Source: Qipengyuania gaetbuli
Lineage (GTDB): Bacteria; Pseudomonadota; Alphaproteobacteria; Sphingomonadales; Sphingomonadaceae
DNA length: 64,000 nucleotides
Reading direction: 5' to 3'
Assembly: GCF_020171365.1 (NCBI RefSeq)
Contig: NZ_JAIUZO010000002.1
Location: forward strand, 1,116,001-1,180,000
The position numbers were made by a program, and so were the translations under genes. The notes beneath the pieces are model-generated. The model was given only the letters and a program-made list of their open reading frames with translations. It ran no database searches and was not told the DNA's origin. Position 1 is the stretch's first letter. Each line of letters begins with the position of its first letter. This document shows positions 1 through 9,262 of this stretch, one piece after another.

Positions 1-2312
1 AAGCGATGCAGGCGCTCGCACATGCGCAGGATGCGCGCGACCGGCTCGTGTCCTCGCTGCTATCCTGCGCAGCGAAGAAGTGGCCCGACCGCTGGCGCGA
101 GCTCGAACCGCTGCCGTTCCGCTTCGCCAGCTGGGTCGGCTACGACATGGACGGGCGCACCGACATCAAGTGGTACACCTCGATCCGCTTCCGCCTGGCC
201 GAAAAGGCCGAGCGGCTCGGCCGCTATGCCGACAGCCTTGCCGCAATCGATGCAGGCCACGAACTGGTCGGCAAGCTGCGCGCAGCCCAGGCGCATACCG
301 AGCGCAGCGCAGCGGATTTCGCCGGCGATCTCGGCAAGCCGGCGGACCTGTCTGCCGCCGCCAACCGCCTGACCGCAGGCGACCCCGACAAGCTGCTGAG
401 CCTTGCGCCGCTCATCGCGCAGCTCGAGGAGGAGGCCGCAGGGGCGGATGGCGACAAGGCCGTCGCATTGAAGACGCTGGCCGCCGCGATGCGCGCAGAC
501 GGCCTCGGCATGGGCAACATCCATTTCCGCGTGAACGCCAAGCAGCTCCACAACGCCATCCGCACGCGGATCGAGAATGGCGAGGAGCTGGATATCGGCA
601 GCCAGGGCGCGCTGGGTGCCCTGCGCGACCTGCTTGCGGAGGCAAAGCCGCTGTCCGCCAACTTCGCCTCGCTCGCGATCGAAAGTTCGACCGCCGTGCG
701 GCAGTTCCTCGCCATGGCGCAGATTCTCAAGCATGTGGACGCCGATGCGCCGATCCGCATGCTGGTCGCCGAGTGCGAACAGCCCGCGACCGTGCTGTCG
801 GCGCTCTATTTCGCGCGGTTGTTCGGGATCGAGGACAAGGTCGATGTCTCGCCCCTGTTCGAGACGGAAAGCGCACTGGAGCACGGCGGCCGCTTCCTCG
901 ACGCGCTGCTCGCGGAAGAGGACTACCGCGCTTACGCCAGGAAGCGCGGGCGCGTGGCGATCCAGACCGGCTTTTCCGATGCCGGGCGCTTCGTCGGGCA
1001 GATCCCTGCGAGCCTTGCAATCGAGCGCCTGCAGGGCCGCCTTGCCGAAGCCATGGCCGCGAACGGGCTGACCGATGTCGCCGCGCTGGTCTTCAACACG
1101 CATGGCGAAGGCATGGGCCGCGGCGCGCATCCCGCGAGCTTCAAGGACCGGCTCGAATGGCCGCTCAGCCCCTGGGCGCGGCGCCGCTTCGCCCGAGCAG
1201 GCATCCGCATCGAACCCGAAGCGAGCTTCCAGGGGGGCGACGGCTACCTGTTCTTCTCGACGCCGGAACTGGCGCTGGCGACCTTGTCCGAGATTGCCGA
1301 ACGGGCACCTGCCACCGCCGACCTCGAAGCCCCGGCGGATGCCTTCTACCGCCGGACCGATCTCAGCCTCGATTTCTACCGCGCGATCAAGGACCACCAG
1401 CAGGAACATCTCGAAAGCCGGACCTACAGCCGCGCGATCACCGCCTTCGGCCTTGGCCTGCTCAACACGACCGGCAGCCGCGTGTCGCGCCGCCAGAGCG
1501 ACATCAATGCCGATCGCGAGATGAGCCTGCGCCAGATCCGCGCCATTCCGCACAACGCGATCCTCCAGCAGCTGGGCTATCCGGTGAACATCATCGCCGG
1601 CGTCGGCAGCGCGGCGGAAAGCAATTACGAGGACATTGCCGAGCTGCTGCGCGAAAGCCCGCGCGGACGGCAGATCATGCGACTGGTGCGCGCCTCCAAC
1701 GCGCTGGCCAGCATCAAGACGGTCGCCGCCTATGGCGAGCTGTTCAATTCCGCATACTGGGCCAGCCGCCCCTATCGCGGTACCGAAGACCACCTCGCCC
1801 GCGCCTGCGAGACGCTGGCGGAGTATCTCATCCAGGACGACCGCAACGGCGTCTTCCGCCGCCTTGCCTCGCGCCTGAGGGTCGATGCGCTGAAACTGCA
1901 CCGCCTGTTCGACCTCGTGCCCGACGAGGAGCCGCATCCCGAACGCGAAGGCGTGCGCCGGACCATCGGCGTGCTGCAATCGCTGCGCCTGGCGCTGATG
2001 CAGCACATGTTCCTGAAAGTCGTCTCGGTTCCGGTCTTCAGCCGCGCCAACGACATCAGCCGGACCGACGTGCTGGAGATGGTCTTCACGCTGCGGGTGG
2101 ACGAGGCGCTGGCCCAGCTACGCCGCGCCTATCCCACCAGCTTCCCGCAGAAGAGCGACTTCGCAATGGACGAGGGCGGGGAGTACCCGCGCGGGGCGGG
2201 CGAAGGCTACGATGCGATCCGCACGAACTACATCGACCCGATCGAACAGGCGCACGGCCTCTCGCTGCGCATCTCCACCGCCATCGCGAACCTGTTCGGC
2301 GCGCACGGCTGA
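1..2312 (+). CDS. Phosphoenolpyruvate carboxylase-like protein (5' end outside window)
   Basis: The frame is open to the left edge, so the N-terminus is cut off; about 770 residues are seen against roughly 880-930 for PEP carboxylases. The blocks appear in PEPC order: a SWVGYDMDGRTD segment near the start (canonical SWMGGDRDGNP), a HGEGMGRGAHP loop near nt 1101, FQGGDGYLFF after it, and LRQIRAIPHNAILQQLGYP near nt 1530 (canonical LRAIPW...). PEPC makes oxaloacetate from PEP and bicarbonate. The glycine-rich catalytic loop departs from HGRGGSVGRGGGP: it is two residues shorter and has Glu where the first Arg should be. Activity is therefore uncertain, and it may be a divergent family member. 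It ends 3 bp from the convergent oxidase gene. Confidence 0.72.
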   Translation, partial: AMQALAHAQDARDRLVSSLLSCAAKKWPDRWRELEPLPFRFASWVGYDMDGRTDIKWYTSIRFRLAEKAERLGRYADSLAAIDAGHELVGKLRAAQAHTERSAADFAGDLGKPADLSAAANRLTAGDPDKLLSLAPLIAQLEEEAAGADGDKAVALKTLAAAMRADGLGMGNIHFRVNAKQLHNAIRTRIENGEELDIGSQGALGALRDLLAEAKPLSANFASLAIESSTAVRQFLAMAQILKHVDADAPIRMLVAECEQPATVLSALYFARLFGIEDKVDVSPLFETESALEHGGRFLDALLAEEDYRAYARKRGRVAIQTGFSDAGRFVGQIPASLAIERLQGRLAEAMAANGLTDVAALVFNTHGEGMGRGAHPASFKDRLEWPLSPWARRRFARAGIRIEPEASFQGGDGYLFFSTPELALATLSEIAERAPATADLEAPADAFYRRTDLSLDFYRAIKDHQQEHLESRTYSRAITAFGLGLLNTTGSRVSRRQSDINADREMSLRQIRAIPHNAILQQLGYPVNIIAGVGSAAESNYEDIAELLRESPRGRQIMRLVRASNALASIKTVAAYGELFNSAYWASRPYRGTEDHLARACETLAEYLIQDDRNGVFRRLASRLRVDALKLHRLFDLVPDEEPHPEREGVRRTIGVLQSLRLALMQHMFLKVVSVPVFSRANDISRTDVLEMVFTLRVDEALAQLRRAYPTSFPQKSDFAMDEGGEYPRGAGEGYDAIRTNYIDPIEQAHGLSLRISTAIANLFGAHG

Positions 2313-2315
2313 GCG

Positions 2316-3911
2316 TCAGGCAAGGCCCCATTTCTCGAGCGCGGGGGAGATGAACACCTCCGCGTCCGCGCCGAGCAGGGCCTCGCGCGCGGCGCGATAA
2401 GCGGCAACGCCGGGTCCGTACTGCCCAGCGATTGCGCTTGCATCCATCTGCGCATCCTTGCCCCAGTGCATGGAGAAGGGGATGCCCGCCTTGCCGAGCA
2501 GGTACTGGAGGCGTTGCGCCGCCACGTGCGCATCGGTTCCGAGCGGGAAATTCTTGGGCAGGCCGTCGATATTGATGATGGCATTGTCCTCGAACCGCAG
2601 GAATCCCATCGCCGCCGGGCTCTTCTTCGCAAAGCGCACGGTGTAGACGAAGTCTTTGCTGAAGTGGCGGATGTTCTCCTGGGTCCCGGCTGCCATTTCT
2701 CGCGCGATCTTCAGCGCTTCGGGCAGGCGGTCAAGCGGCACGGCGAAAGCCGCGTTGTAGACGTCCACCCGCAGGCCGAAGAGGCGGTGCGGTTTCCATT
2801 CGGCGGTCAGCTGGGACAGCGTGCGCGGCACGTCGCGCTCGTCGCAGGCGTGTTCCTTGAAATCCTCGAACAGCATGCCCGGCACATCGATCAGGTCGCG
2901 CAGCTTGGCCTCGATCATAAAGGGCGCAAGCGGGTTCTCGCTCGCTTCCTTCAGGCCCTTGGCCGCACGCTCGCCCAGCGCCTCGAAGCCGGTGCGACTG
3001 ACCGGTTCCGCATCGAGTGCGGGCTTGGCCTCGGCATCGATCCTGAGCCAGATCGTCTCGAGCACCTCGTGCCCGTCCTTGGCGAAGGGGTCGAAGGTGA
3101 GCTCGTAATAATGAGGCACGCGGCCTTCCGCGATATCCCCCATGGCTTCGGCAAAGCGCCCCTGTGCGACCAGCGCGCCCCAGTCGGCGGGCAGGCGGCG
3201 GGCGCGCTTGACGAGGCCGCAGTAGAACTCGTCCACCGCCTCGATGAGATAGGCGGAGACGAAGCCCATGCCGCCCAGATGGACCTGCGCTGCAGCGAAG
3301 TGCGCCGGATCGCCGAGGCTGGCGAACTGCGTTACCCATTCGTCGCGCAATACCGGTCGCGCAGGGTCCGCAAGCCACACTGCCTCGCCCTTGCCCGTCG
3401 AAAGCAGGACAGCGCGCACATGACCCTCGCAGCCCGTCTCGCCCAGCGTCGAGCCGTGCGATCCGGTGCCCGCCAGTCCGGCGATGCTCTGTCCCTTGTG
3501 CGAGCCTGCCGTGCGCAGCGACAGGTCGCGGCCGGGCTTGCCGAGCCAATCCATCAGGCGGAAAATCTTGGTCCCGCCGGTGACGATGACATAGCGCTGG
3601 CGCCCCTCGACCCCGTCGCGAAAAGCGCCATCGGGGACCGACCAGATACCGTGGTCCTCGTCGGTTTCGACATGGCTGGAGAAGCCGCGAAAGACCTTGC
3701 TCTGCGACCAGCCGGAACCGGTCACGCACAATTCGCGGTCGCGCTCTGCCTCGTAGGCGATGAGGTCGCCCATCACCGCGCGCCGCTGGCGCAGGGCGTC
3801 GACCAGTTCCTGCTCGCCGTCCTGGTGGATTTCCACGGTGCGGCGCATGAAGGTGGCGATCGAGCGATGCTCGTTCAGCCACGGTCCGCCGCCCTTGCGT
3901 TCGATGCGCAT
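2316..3911 (-). CDS. FAD-binding oxidoreductase, L-gulonolactone/D-arabinono-1,4-lactone oxidase type
   Basis: 531 residues from the ATG at 3911. The frame runs on to a TTG at 3998, but that extension is poorly protein-like. A PCMH-type FAD fold is suggested by VTGGTKIFRLMDWL followed by SIAGLAGTGSHGSTLGETG, a typical flavin pyrophosphate-loop region, and the C-terminal half fits an ALO-like substrate domain. Such enzymes oxidise sugar lactones or related polyols using FAD. The substrate cannot be read from the sequence. No signal peptide or membrane helix is seen, so it is probably cytoplasmic. It is divergent from the patatin gene and convergent with the PEPC-like gene. Confidence 0.75.
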   Translation of the reverse strand: MRIERKGGGPWLNEHRSIATFMRRTVEIHQDGEQELVDALRQRRAVMGDLIAYEAERDRELCVTGSGWSQSKVFRGFSSHVETDEDHGIWSVPDGAFRDGVEGRQRYVIVTGGTKIFRLMDWLGKPGRDLSLRTAGSHKGQSIAGLAGTGSHGSTLGETGCEGHVRAVLLSTGKGEAVWLADPARPVLRDEWVTQFASLGDPAHFAAAQVHLGGMGFVSAYLIEAVDEFYCGLVKRARRLPADWGALVAQGRFAEAMGDIAEGRVPHYYELTFDPFAKDGHEVLETIWLRIDAEAKPALDAEPVSRTGFEALGERAAKGLKEASENPLAPFMIEAKLRDLIDVPGMLFEDFKEHACDERDVPRTLSQLTAEWKPHRLFGLRVDVYNAAFAVPLDRLPEALKIAREMAAGTQENIRHFSKDFVYTVRFAKKSPAAMGFLRFEDNAIINIDGLPKNFPLGTDAHVAAQRLQYLLGKAGIPFSMHWGKDAQMDASAIAGQYGPGVAAYRAAREALLGADAEVFISPALEKWGLA

Positions 3912-4012
3912 CGCTTGCCCCCTCCCGATGTCGGCCCTCTCCAATCGAGTTGTAACCCTGCGGCCTATTGGTAAAAACCGACCGCTCGGGCCAGCCAAGG
4001 GGGGATGTGCCG

Positions 4013-5410
4013 ATGCTGGAAAACCTTGTCTACCTCGTCATCGGCTTCTGCCTGCCCTTCGTCATCTTCTTCGTCGGCCGCAAGCTGCTGAACTGGGGCG
4101 CGCACGATGTGCCCTGCTCGCACTTCCACGACCACGTCCACGATGCAGCACCGAGCCGCTTCGTGCGCGATATCCAGCGCGATGCGCCCGTCTCGCACGA
4201 CCATCTTTTCGACGAGAACGACCACGAACCGGACCCGCTGGGCCGCGAACTGGAAAAGCTGGTCGAGGAATGCGCGCTGCATGGTCATTCGGCCGGCGAG
4301 CTGAAGCTGGCGCACGATCCGGCCAAGCCCGAGAAAGCACATGGCGAGAAAGTCCTGATGCTGTCGGGCGGCGGGCAATGGGGTGCCTACGGAGCAGGCC
4401 TGTTCCGCACGCTGCACGATGCCAGCGGCAACGACCTCGCCATGCGCGGGGTGCGTATCATCACCGGCATTTCGACCGGTTCGCTGCAGACCCTGCTGCT
4501 GATGGTGGCGCTCGACGAAAAGGCCCGGCCCGAGACGCGCCGCTACGCGATGGAACGGCTCGAATGGGGCTATTCGCCGAAGAAGGAGAGCGAGGTCGTG
4601 CTCAACACCGGCCTCAAGATGCTCCCCTTTCGCGGCGCCCAGGCCGGGACCGCGCCGCTGCGCCGCCGGATCCGCGACGCGATCTTCGAGAACGGCGACG
4701 GCACGCTGCTCGATGCGCTGCGCCAGTCGAGCATCGCGGGCTATATCGGCTTCGTCGAGGCGAATTGCGGCCAGTTCCACTATGTCGACGTGCGCGGCCT
4801 CGTCCGCGACGAGCCGGACAACGAGAAAGCCGTCGATGCCCTGTGCGCGGCGGCCATGGCCTCGTCCGCCATGCCGGTGTTCCACCAGCAGTTGCGCGTT
4901 ACCGGGTCGAGCAAGGGGTCGCGCGTGCTGTACGATGGCGGAGTGCGGCGCTCGGTCTTCTTCGAACGCTCGATGGAGCGGATGCACGACCACGTATGCA
5001 AGCACGCCGGCCTGCCCGAAGACCATCACCCGACAGGTGCAGAGCGCGCGGCGGTGACGCCTGCCTTCTTCGTGGTGCGCAACGGACCGACCGTGCGCAT
5101 CGCCGACCCCGACCTCGACAGCAAGGACGACCCAATCCTCAACGGCAAGCGCGGCTACGACCTGCTCGTCAACGAAAGCGAGGTCGGCGCGATCGCGGGC
5201 CTGCGCCTGCTCAATCCTTATGGCGACATCTACGTCACCACGGCCGACCAGTGGGACAGCTTCGAATGCACCTGCCCCGAGGCGGACTGCAAGAAGGAGG
5301 GGGAGATGTTCAAGCCCGGCTTCATGGCCTGCCTGCGCGATCTCGGCCGGCACAAGGCGCAACGCACCGGCGGGCCGTGGTGGCCGCTCAGCCCGATCGA
5401 CGCACGCTAG
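4013..5410 (+). CDS. Membrane-anchored patatin-like phospholipase
   Basis: 465 residues. The start is the ATG at 4013, which has a purine-rich ribosome site (AAGGGGGG) upstream; an in-frame GTG at 3968 is less likely. A hydrophobic helix at about residues 3-25 anchors the protein. It is followed by a His/Asp-rich stretch (about 30-70, with SHFHDHVHD). The patatin domain carries an oxyanion loop GGGQWGAYGAG (about 119-129), the nucleophile motif GISTG with Ser154, and the DGG motif with Asp308, so the Ser-Asp dyad is intact. The family hydrolyses acyl esters of lipids. The physiological substrate is unknown. An acidic, cysteine-containing segment (CTCPEADCKK) lies near the C-terminus. Confidence 0.85.
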   Translation: MLENLVYLVIGFCLPFVIFFVGRKLLNWGAHDVPCSHFHDHVHDAAPSRFVRDIQRDAPVSHDHLFDENDHEPDPLGRELEKLVEECALHGHSAGELKLAHDPAKPEKAHGEKVLMLSGGGQWGAYGAGLFRTLHDASGNDLAMRGVRIITGISTGSLQTLLLMVALDEKARPETRRYAMERLEWGYSPKKESEVVLNTGLKMLPFRGAQAGTAPLRRRIRDAIFENGDGTLLDALRQSSIAGYIGFVEANCGQFHYVDVRGLVRDEPDNEKAVDALCAAAMASSAMPVFHQQLRVTGSSKGSRVLYDGGVRRSVFFERSMERMHDHVCKHAGLPEDHHPTGAERAAVTPAFFVVRNGPTVRIADPDLDSKDDPILNGKRGYDLLVNESEVGAIAGLRLLNPYGDIYVTTADQWDSFECTCPEADCKKEGEMFKPGFMACLRDLGRHKAQRTGGPWWPLSPIDAR

Positions 5411-5494
5411 GAACGGCGCGCAGTTTCTTCGCTTCGTTTCGAAACCAAATGTCGATTGGCGAATTTTTCCTCTCAAGAAGGGGAAGTTTCACTC

Positions 5495-5851
5495 GTGTCG
5501 CCATGTAGCAAGGTCTTGATCGTCGATGACGAGGCATTGATTGCCTTCGATTTCGAGATGACTCTGGAATCGGCAGGCTATGACGTGATGGGCCCCGCGA
5601 CTTCGCTCGACGAGGCATTCTCCATGGTCGGCAACGAAATGCCGCGTGCTGCCATCCTCGACATCGATGTGAACCAGAACCCGGTCTGGCCGCTGGCCCG
5701 CCAGCTGCGCAGCAACGGCACCTATATCGTCTTCGTCAGCGCCAATCTGCACCACGAGGAACTGCGCAGCGAATTCGAGCAGGAAAAGCGGCTCGACAAG
5801 CCGGTCAGCGGCAAGGACCTGCTTGCCGCCCTGCGCCCCGCCTTCGCCTGA
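5495..5851 (+). CDS. Single-domain response regulator (receiver only)
   Basis: 118 residues from the GTG at 5495, chosen because AAGAAGGGG sits just upstream; the frame also has a TTG at 5456. This is a stand-alone REC domain: acidic pair Asp11-Asp12, phospho-acceptor Asp56 (AILDIDV) and Lys102-Pro103 (LDKP). There is no output domain, so it probably acts as a phosphate relay or by protein contact. It converges with the CheB/CheR/HWE kinase, ending 7 bp from it. HWE/HisKA_2 kinases are commonly paired with single-domain regulators, which makes it the best candidate partner; this is inference from position. Confidence 0.85.
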   Translation: MSPCSKVLIVDDEALIAFDFEMTLESAGYDVMGPATSLDEAFSMVGNEMPRAAILDIDVNQNPVWPLARQLRSNGTYIVFVSANLHHEELRSEFEQEKRLDKPVSGKDLLAALRPAFA

Positions 5852-5857
5852 AGCCGC

Positions 5858-8800
5858 TTAGCTGTCGATCGGGAAGGTCAGGCTGCGCCGATAGCCGGTC
5901 GCCACCGCTTCGCCCGTGATCGTGCCCGAAAGCTGGCGGGTCGTTACCTCTAGTAGGCGCGTGCCGAAGCCGGCTCCTGCCTCATCCTCGGTAATCGAGC
6001 AGCATTCCTCCCAGTCGATCCGCAGGTCTTTCCCGACCTTGTCCCAGCGGACATCGAGCGATCCGTCGTGGTCACGCAGTCCGCCGTGTTTGGTCGCATT
6101 GGTCGCCCACTCGTGCAGGATCAGCGCGATCGATGTCAGCTTCGCGGTCGGCACTTCGACCTCCGGTCCCTCGAAGGTGATCTTCTGCTGGGAATGCGAA
6201 GGGGCAAGGACCGTATCGAGCAATTCGCGCAAGGTGACCGAAGATCCGTCCGTATGCCGCGAGGTTAGCGAGTGCGAGCGGCCGAGAGCGTGGATCCGGT
6301 CGCGAAGGTCTTCGGCAAAGCTGTCGAGATCGGTCGCCTCGCGGCGCGAAATCGACACCATGGCCGCGATGATCGCGAACAGGTTTTTCACGCGGTGGTT
6401 CATCTCGCGCAGCAGGATTTCGCGCTGGGCCAGTGTCTCGCGTTCGCTGGTGATGTCGTAGGTCACGCCGATGAACTTGGCGCCCTCGCTGCTCATGATG
6501 CGGCGGCCAAGTCCGTGCAAATATCGCGTACCGCCGTCCTTCAGCGGAAGGGCGAAGACCTCGTCGTAATCGCTCTCGCCGTCCATCGCGCGGCGCAGCG
6601 CATTGTTGACCCGGTCGCGGTCCTCCGACGGCAGGCGGGCGAGGATCGGCTCCATCGTATTGCCTTCGTCCTCGTCGAGATCGAGCAGTTCGCGCTCGGT
6701 CTTGTCGAGAACGGTCTTGTCCGAGGTAGGCTCGTATTCCCACACGCCGATCTTGGCGACTTCCAGCGCGAGGCGCAGGCGTTCGCGTTCCTCGCGCAGG
6801 TTCTGCTCCATCGACAAGGCTTCGGTCACATCGGTGAAAACCAGGGTGGCGCCATCGATGGCCCCGTCGATCTGGCGATAGGGGATGGCCCGGATGATAT
6901 ATTCGCGCGAACCGTCCTTGGAGGACGCGCGGTAGTCTTCCGTCCGCCCTTGTTCCGCAGCGCTTCGGGCGAGCCTCACGAAATGATCGTCGGCAAGGCT
7001 GTTGGGAAGCTGGTCGACCGGGCGACCCAGATCGCGTTCGTCGATCCCGAAGATGGCCTGTGCCGCATCGGTGAAACTGCGCAGGTTGAGCTTCCCGTCC
7101 GCCACCAGCACCATGAGGTGGGTGGAATCGACGAAGTTCTTGAGGTCGGCATTGGCGACGGTGACCTGGTCGACCTTGGTCTTGAGCTCGTCATTGACGG
7201 TGGTCAGCTCCTCGTTGGTGGACTGGAGCTCCTCATTCATCGACATCATTTCTTCGTTGGAGCTCTTGAGCTCCTCGTTGGTCGTCTCGAGTTCTTCGAC
7301 CGTCGAGCGCAGGCGATGCCGTGTGTTCTGCAGCTCTTCCTCGAGGAACTGCAGCTGGCCGTCACCGGCCTCGAAATCGTCCAGCTCCTCGTCCGTGAAA
7401 GGCTCCAGCGTGCCGGTCTCGCGGATCACCATAAGGTATCCGCCCGGCGCGACCGGTTCGCACAGCACCGAGGCCGTGATGCGCCCGAATTCGGTGCTTA
7501 TCGCGAGGTCGCGATTGACGAGCCTGCCCTGCGTTTCGACCACCTTTCGCAGCATGGGCCCGATGATTTCCCGCAGGCCCGGCCGCGCCAGCGTCGGGAT
7601 GTGGACCGTCCGTTCGAGCCGGTCCGGGAATTCCAGGTAGCGACCTGCGGCACCCCATTTCTGGAGCAGTGTGCCCTCGCCATCGATCAGGAAACTGACC
7701 GGCGCATAGCGTTCGGCAATCCGGCGCAGGGCCGCGACCTCGGTCGATCCGGATTGCGGTGCGCTATTGCCTGCCATGCTGCTTTCGCGCCGACGGACAT
7801 AGGTAGGCGACTGGCCACGGCCGAGCTGGAGGTTGTAGCTGCTCTTCACATTCTTTCGCCGGAACAGCCGCGAGCCCTGGTCGAGCGTCTCGAACAGGTC
7901 TTCGAACCGGCCGATGCCTTCCGATGTGCCGAGGAAGAGATAGCCGCTGTCGCGCAGGGAAAAATGGAACAGCGGCAGCACGTGCCTCTGCAACTCCTCG
8001 TCGAAATAGATGAGGAGGTTGCGGCATGAGATAAGGTCGATCTTGGAGAAGGGTGGATCGCTTACGAGATTGTGCAGGCTGAACCTGACCAGGTCGCGAA
8101 TTTGCGGGGTAACCGAGAACGTGTCCGTACCGCCGATGATATAGCGGTGCTGGTAATCGCTCGGGATATCGACCAGCGCCGAAACGGGATATGTCGCGCT
8201 GCGCGCGATATCGAGCATCTTGTCGTCGATGTCGGTAGCGAAAATCTGCAGGTAGGGGCGCTTTTCGAAGCGGCGCATCGCCTCTGCAAAGAGCATGGCG
8301 ATGGAATAGGCTTCCTCGCCGCTCGAACAGCCCGGAATCCAGACGCGCAATTCCTGCCCGTCGCGCGACTTGCGCACGAGTTCGGAAATCACGCTTTCGT
8401 TGAGCGACTGGAAATCGTCCGCATCGCGGAAGAACTGCGTGACGTTGATGAGCAAGTCCTGGAATAGCGCCTGGCATTCGTCGGCATCGCTGCGCATGCG
8501 GGCCACATATTCGCCCGCGTCCTCGATCGAGAGCACCTGCATCCGGCGCGCCACGCGCCGCACCAGTGTCGATCGCTTGTAGCGCGAGAAATCATGCCCG
8601 ACGGTTTCGCGCAGCACATCGCACAATTCGTCGATCCGGTCGGCGACCTCGCGAGCCTCGTCCCGCAAGCCGTCGCCAGGCGTGCGGGCAAAGAATTCGC
8701 CGATTGCCTCGATGATGGCCGAAGGCGGGGCCACGATGTCGACGAGGCCGGTCCCGATGGCCGACACCGGCATTCCGTCGTAGCGGGCAGTCGCCGGATC

Positions 8801-9262
8801 CTGAGCCACTGCCAGCCCGCCGTTTTCCTTGATGGCGCGCAAGCCCCGACTGCCGTCCGCACCTGTCCCCGACAGGATGACGCATGCGGCCTTGTGCTGC
8901 CTGTCCTGGGCGAGGCTGTCGAAGAAATCGTCGATCGGCCGGCGCTGGCCGCGCGGGTCGGCAAATTCGGTCAGCTCCAGCGTGTTGTCATGGATCGCCA
9001 GCCCGTGGGCCGGGGGAATGACATAGATGTGGTCGGCTTCCAGCGCCTCGCCGCCTTCGGCCTGCGTCACCTTCATCTTCGTATAGCGTTCGATCAGCTG
9101 CGCCATCAGCGATTCGTGGGTCGGATCGAGATGCTGGACGACGACGAAGGACATTCCGGTGCTCTCGGTCTGCCCGGCAAACAGTTCGCGCAGAGCTTCG
9201 AGACCGCCGGCAGATGCGCCGATGGCCACGACCGGGGGCAGGCTGTCCTTCTCTTCGCTCAT
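5858..9262 (-). CDS. CheB-CheR-PAS-HWE hybrid: methylesterase/methyltransferase-histidine kinase
   Basis: 1134 residues from the ATG at 9262, which overlaps the stop of the LOV gene (ATGA). Domains in order: CheB methylesterase with an intact triad Ser17 (GASAGG), His44 and Asp137 (GTGADG); CheR methyltransferase at about 200-470; a long coiled coil of repeated NEEL/EELQ heptads at about 625-690; two PAS segments; and a kinase core with the H-box EMNHRVKNL (His about 956), HEWATNATKHG and a WEE motif typical of HWE kinases. No transmembrane helix is seen, so it is cytoplasmic. No chemoreceptor genes are nearby, so methyl chemistry on chemotaxis proteins is not implied. It probably senses through PAS or through the coupled LOV protein and phosphorylates a receiver. 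Confidence 0.9.
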   Translation of the reverse strand: MSEEKDSLPPVVAIGASAGGLEALRELFAGQTESTGMSFVVVQHLDPTHESLMAQLIERYTKMKVTQAEGGEALEADHIYVIPPAHGLAIHDNTLELTEFADPRGQRRPIDDFFDSLAQDRQHKAACVILSGTGADGSRGLRAIKENGGLAVAQDPATARYDGMPVSAIGTGLVDIVAPPSAIIEAIGEFFARTPGDGLRDEAREVADRIDELCDVLRETVGHDFSRYKRSTLVRRVARRMQVLSIEDAGEYVARMRSDADECQALFQDLLINVTQFFRDADDFQSLNESVISELVRKSRDGQELRVWIPGCSSGEEAYSIAMLFAEAMRRFEKRPYLQIFATDIDDKMLDIARSATYPVSALVDIPSDYQHRYIIGGTDTFSVTPQIRDLVRFSLHNLVSDPPFSKIDLISCRNLLIYFDEELQRHVLPLFHFSLRDSGYLFLGTSEGIGRFEDLFETLDQGSRLFRRKNVKSSYNLQLGRGQSPTYVRRRESSMAGNSAPQSGSTEVAALRRIAERYAPVSFLIDGEGTLLQKWGAAGRYLEFPDRLERTVHIPTLARPGLREIIGPMLRKVVETQGRLVNRDLAISTEFGRITASVLCEPVAPGGYLMVIRETGTLEPFTDEELDDFEAGDGQLQFLEEELQNTRHRLRSTVEELETTNEELKSSNEEMMSMNEELQSTNEELTTVNDELKTKVDQVTVANADLKNFVDSTHLMVLVADGKLNLRSFTDAAQAIFGIDERDLGRPVDQLPNSLADDHFVRLARSAAEQGRTEDYRASSKDGSREYIIRAIPYRQIDGAIDGATLVFTDVTEALSMEQNLREERERLRLALEVAKIGVWEYEPTSDKTVLDKTERELLDLDEDEGNTMEPILARLPSEDRDRVNNALRRAMDGESDYDEVFALPLKDGGTRYLHGLGRRIMSSEGAKFIGVTYDITSERETLAQREILLREMNHRVKNLFAIIAAMVSISRREATDLDSFAEDLRDRIHALGRSHSLTSRHTDGSSVTLRELLDTVLAPSHSQQKITFEGPEVEVPTAKLTSIALILHEWATNATKHGGLRDHDGSLDVRWDKVGKDLRIDWEECCSITEDEAGAGFGTRLLEVTTRQLSGTITGEAVATGYRRSLTFPIDS

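Noticed and set aside
60..2006. Long minus-strand frame opposite the PEPC-like gene
   Set aside because: Antisense shadow; the plus strand has recognisable PEPC blocks.
5410..5440. GGAAC followed by CGTTTC before the response regulator, resembling an EcfG promoter
   Set aside because: The spacer is 20 nt, longer than the 16-17 nt usual for that promoter class.
6272..8029. Long plus-strand frame inside the kinase gene
   Set aside because: The opposite strand carries the clear kinase, PAS and CheR coding; this frame has no family features.
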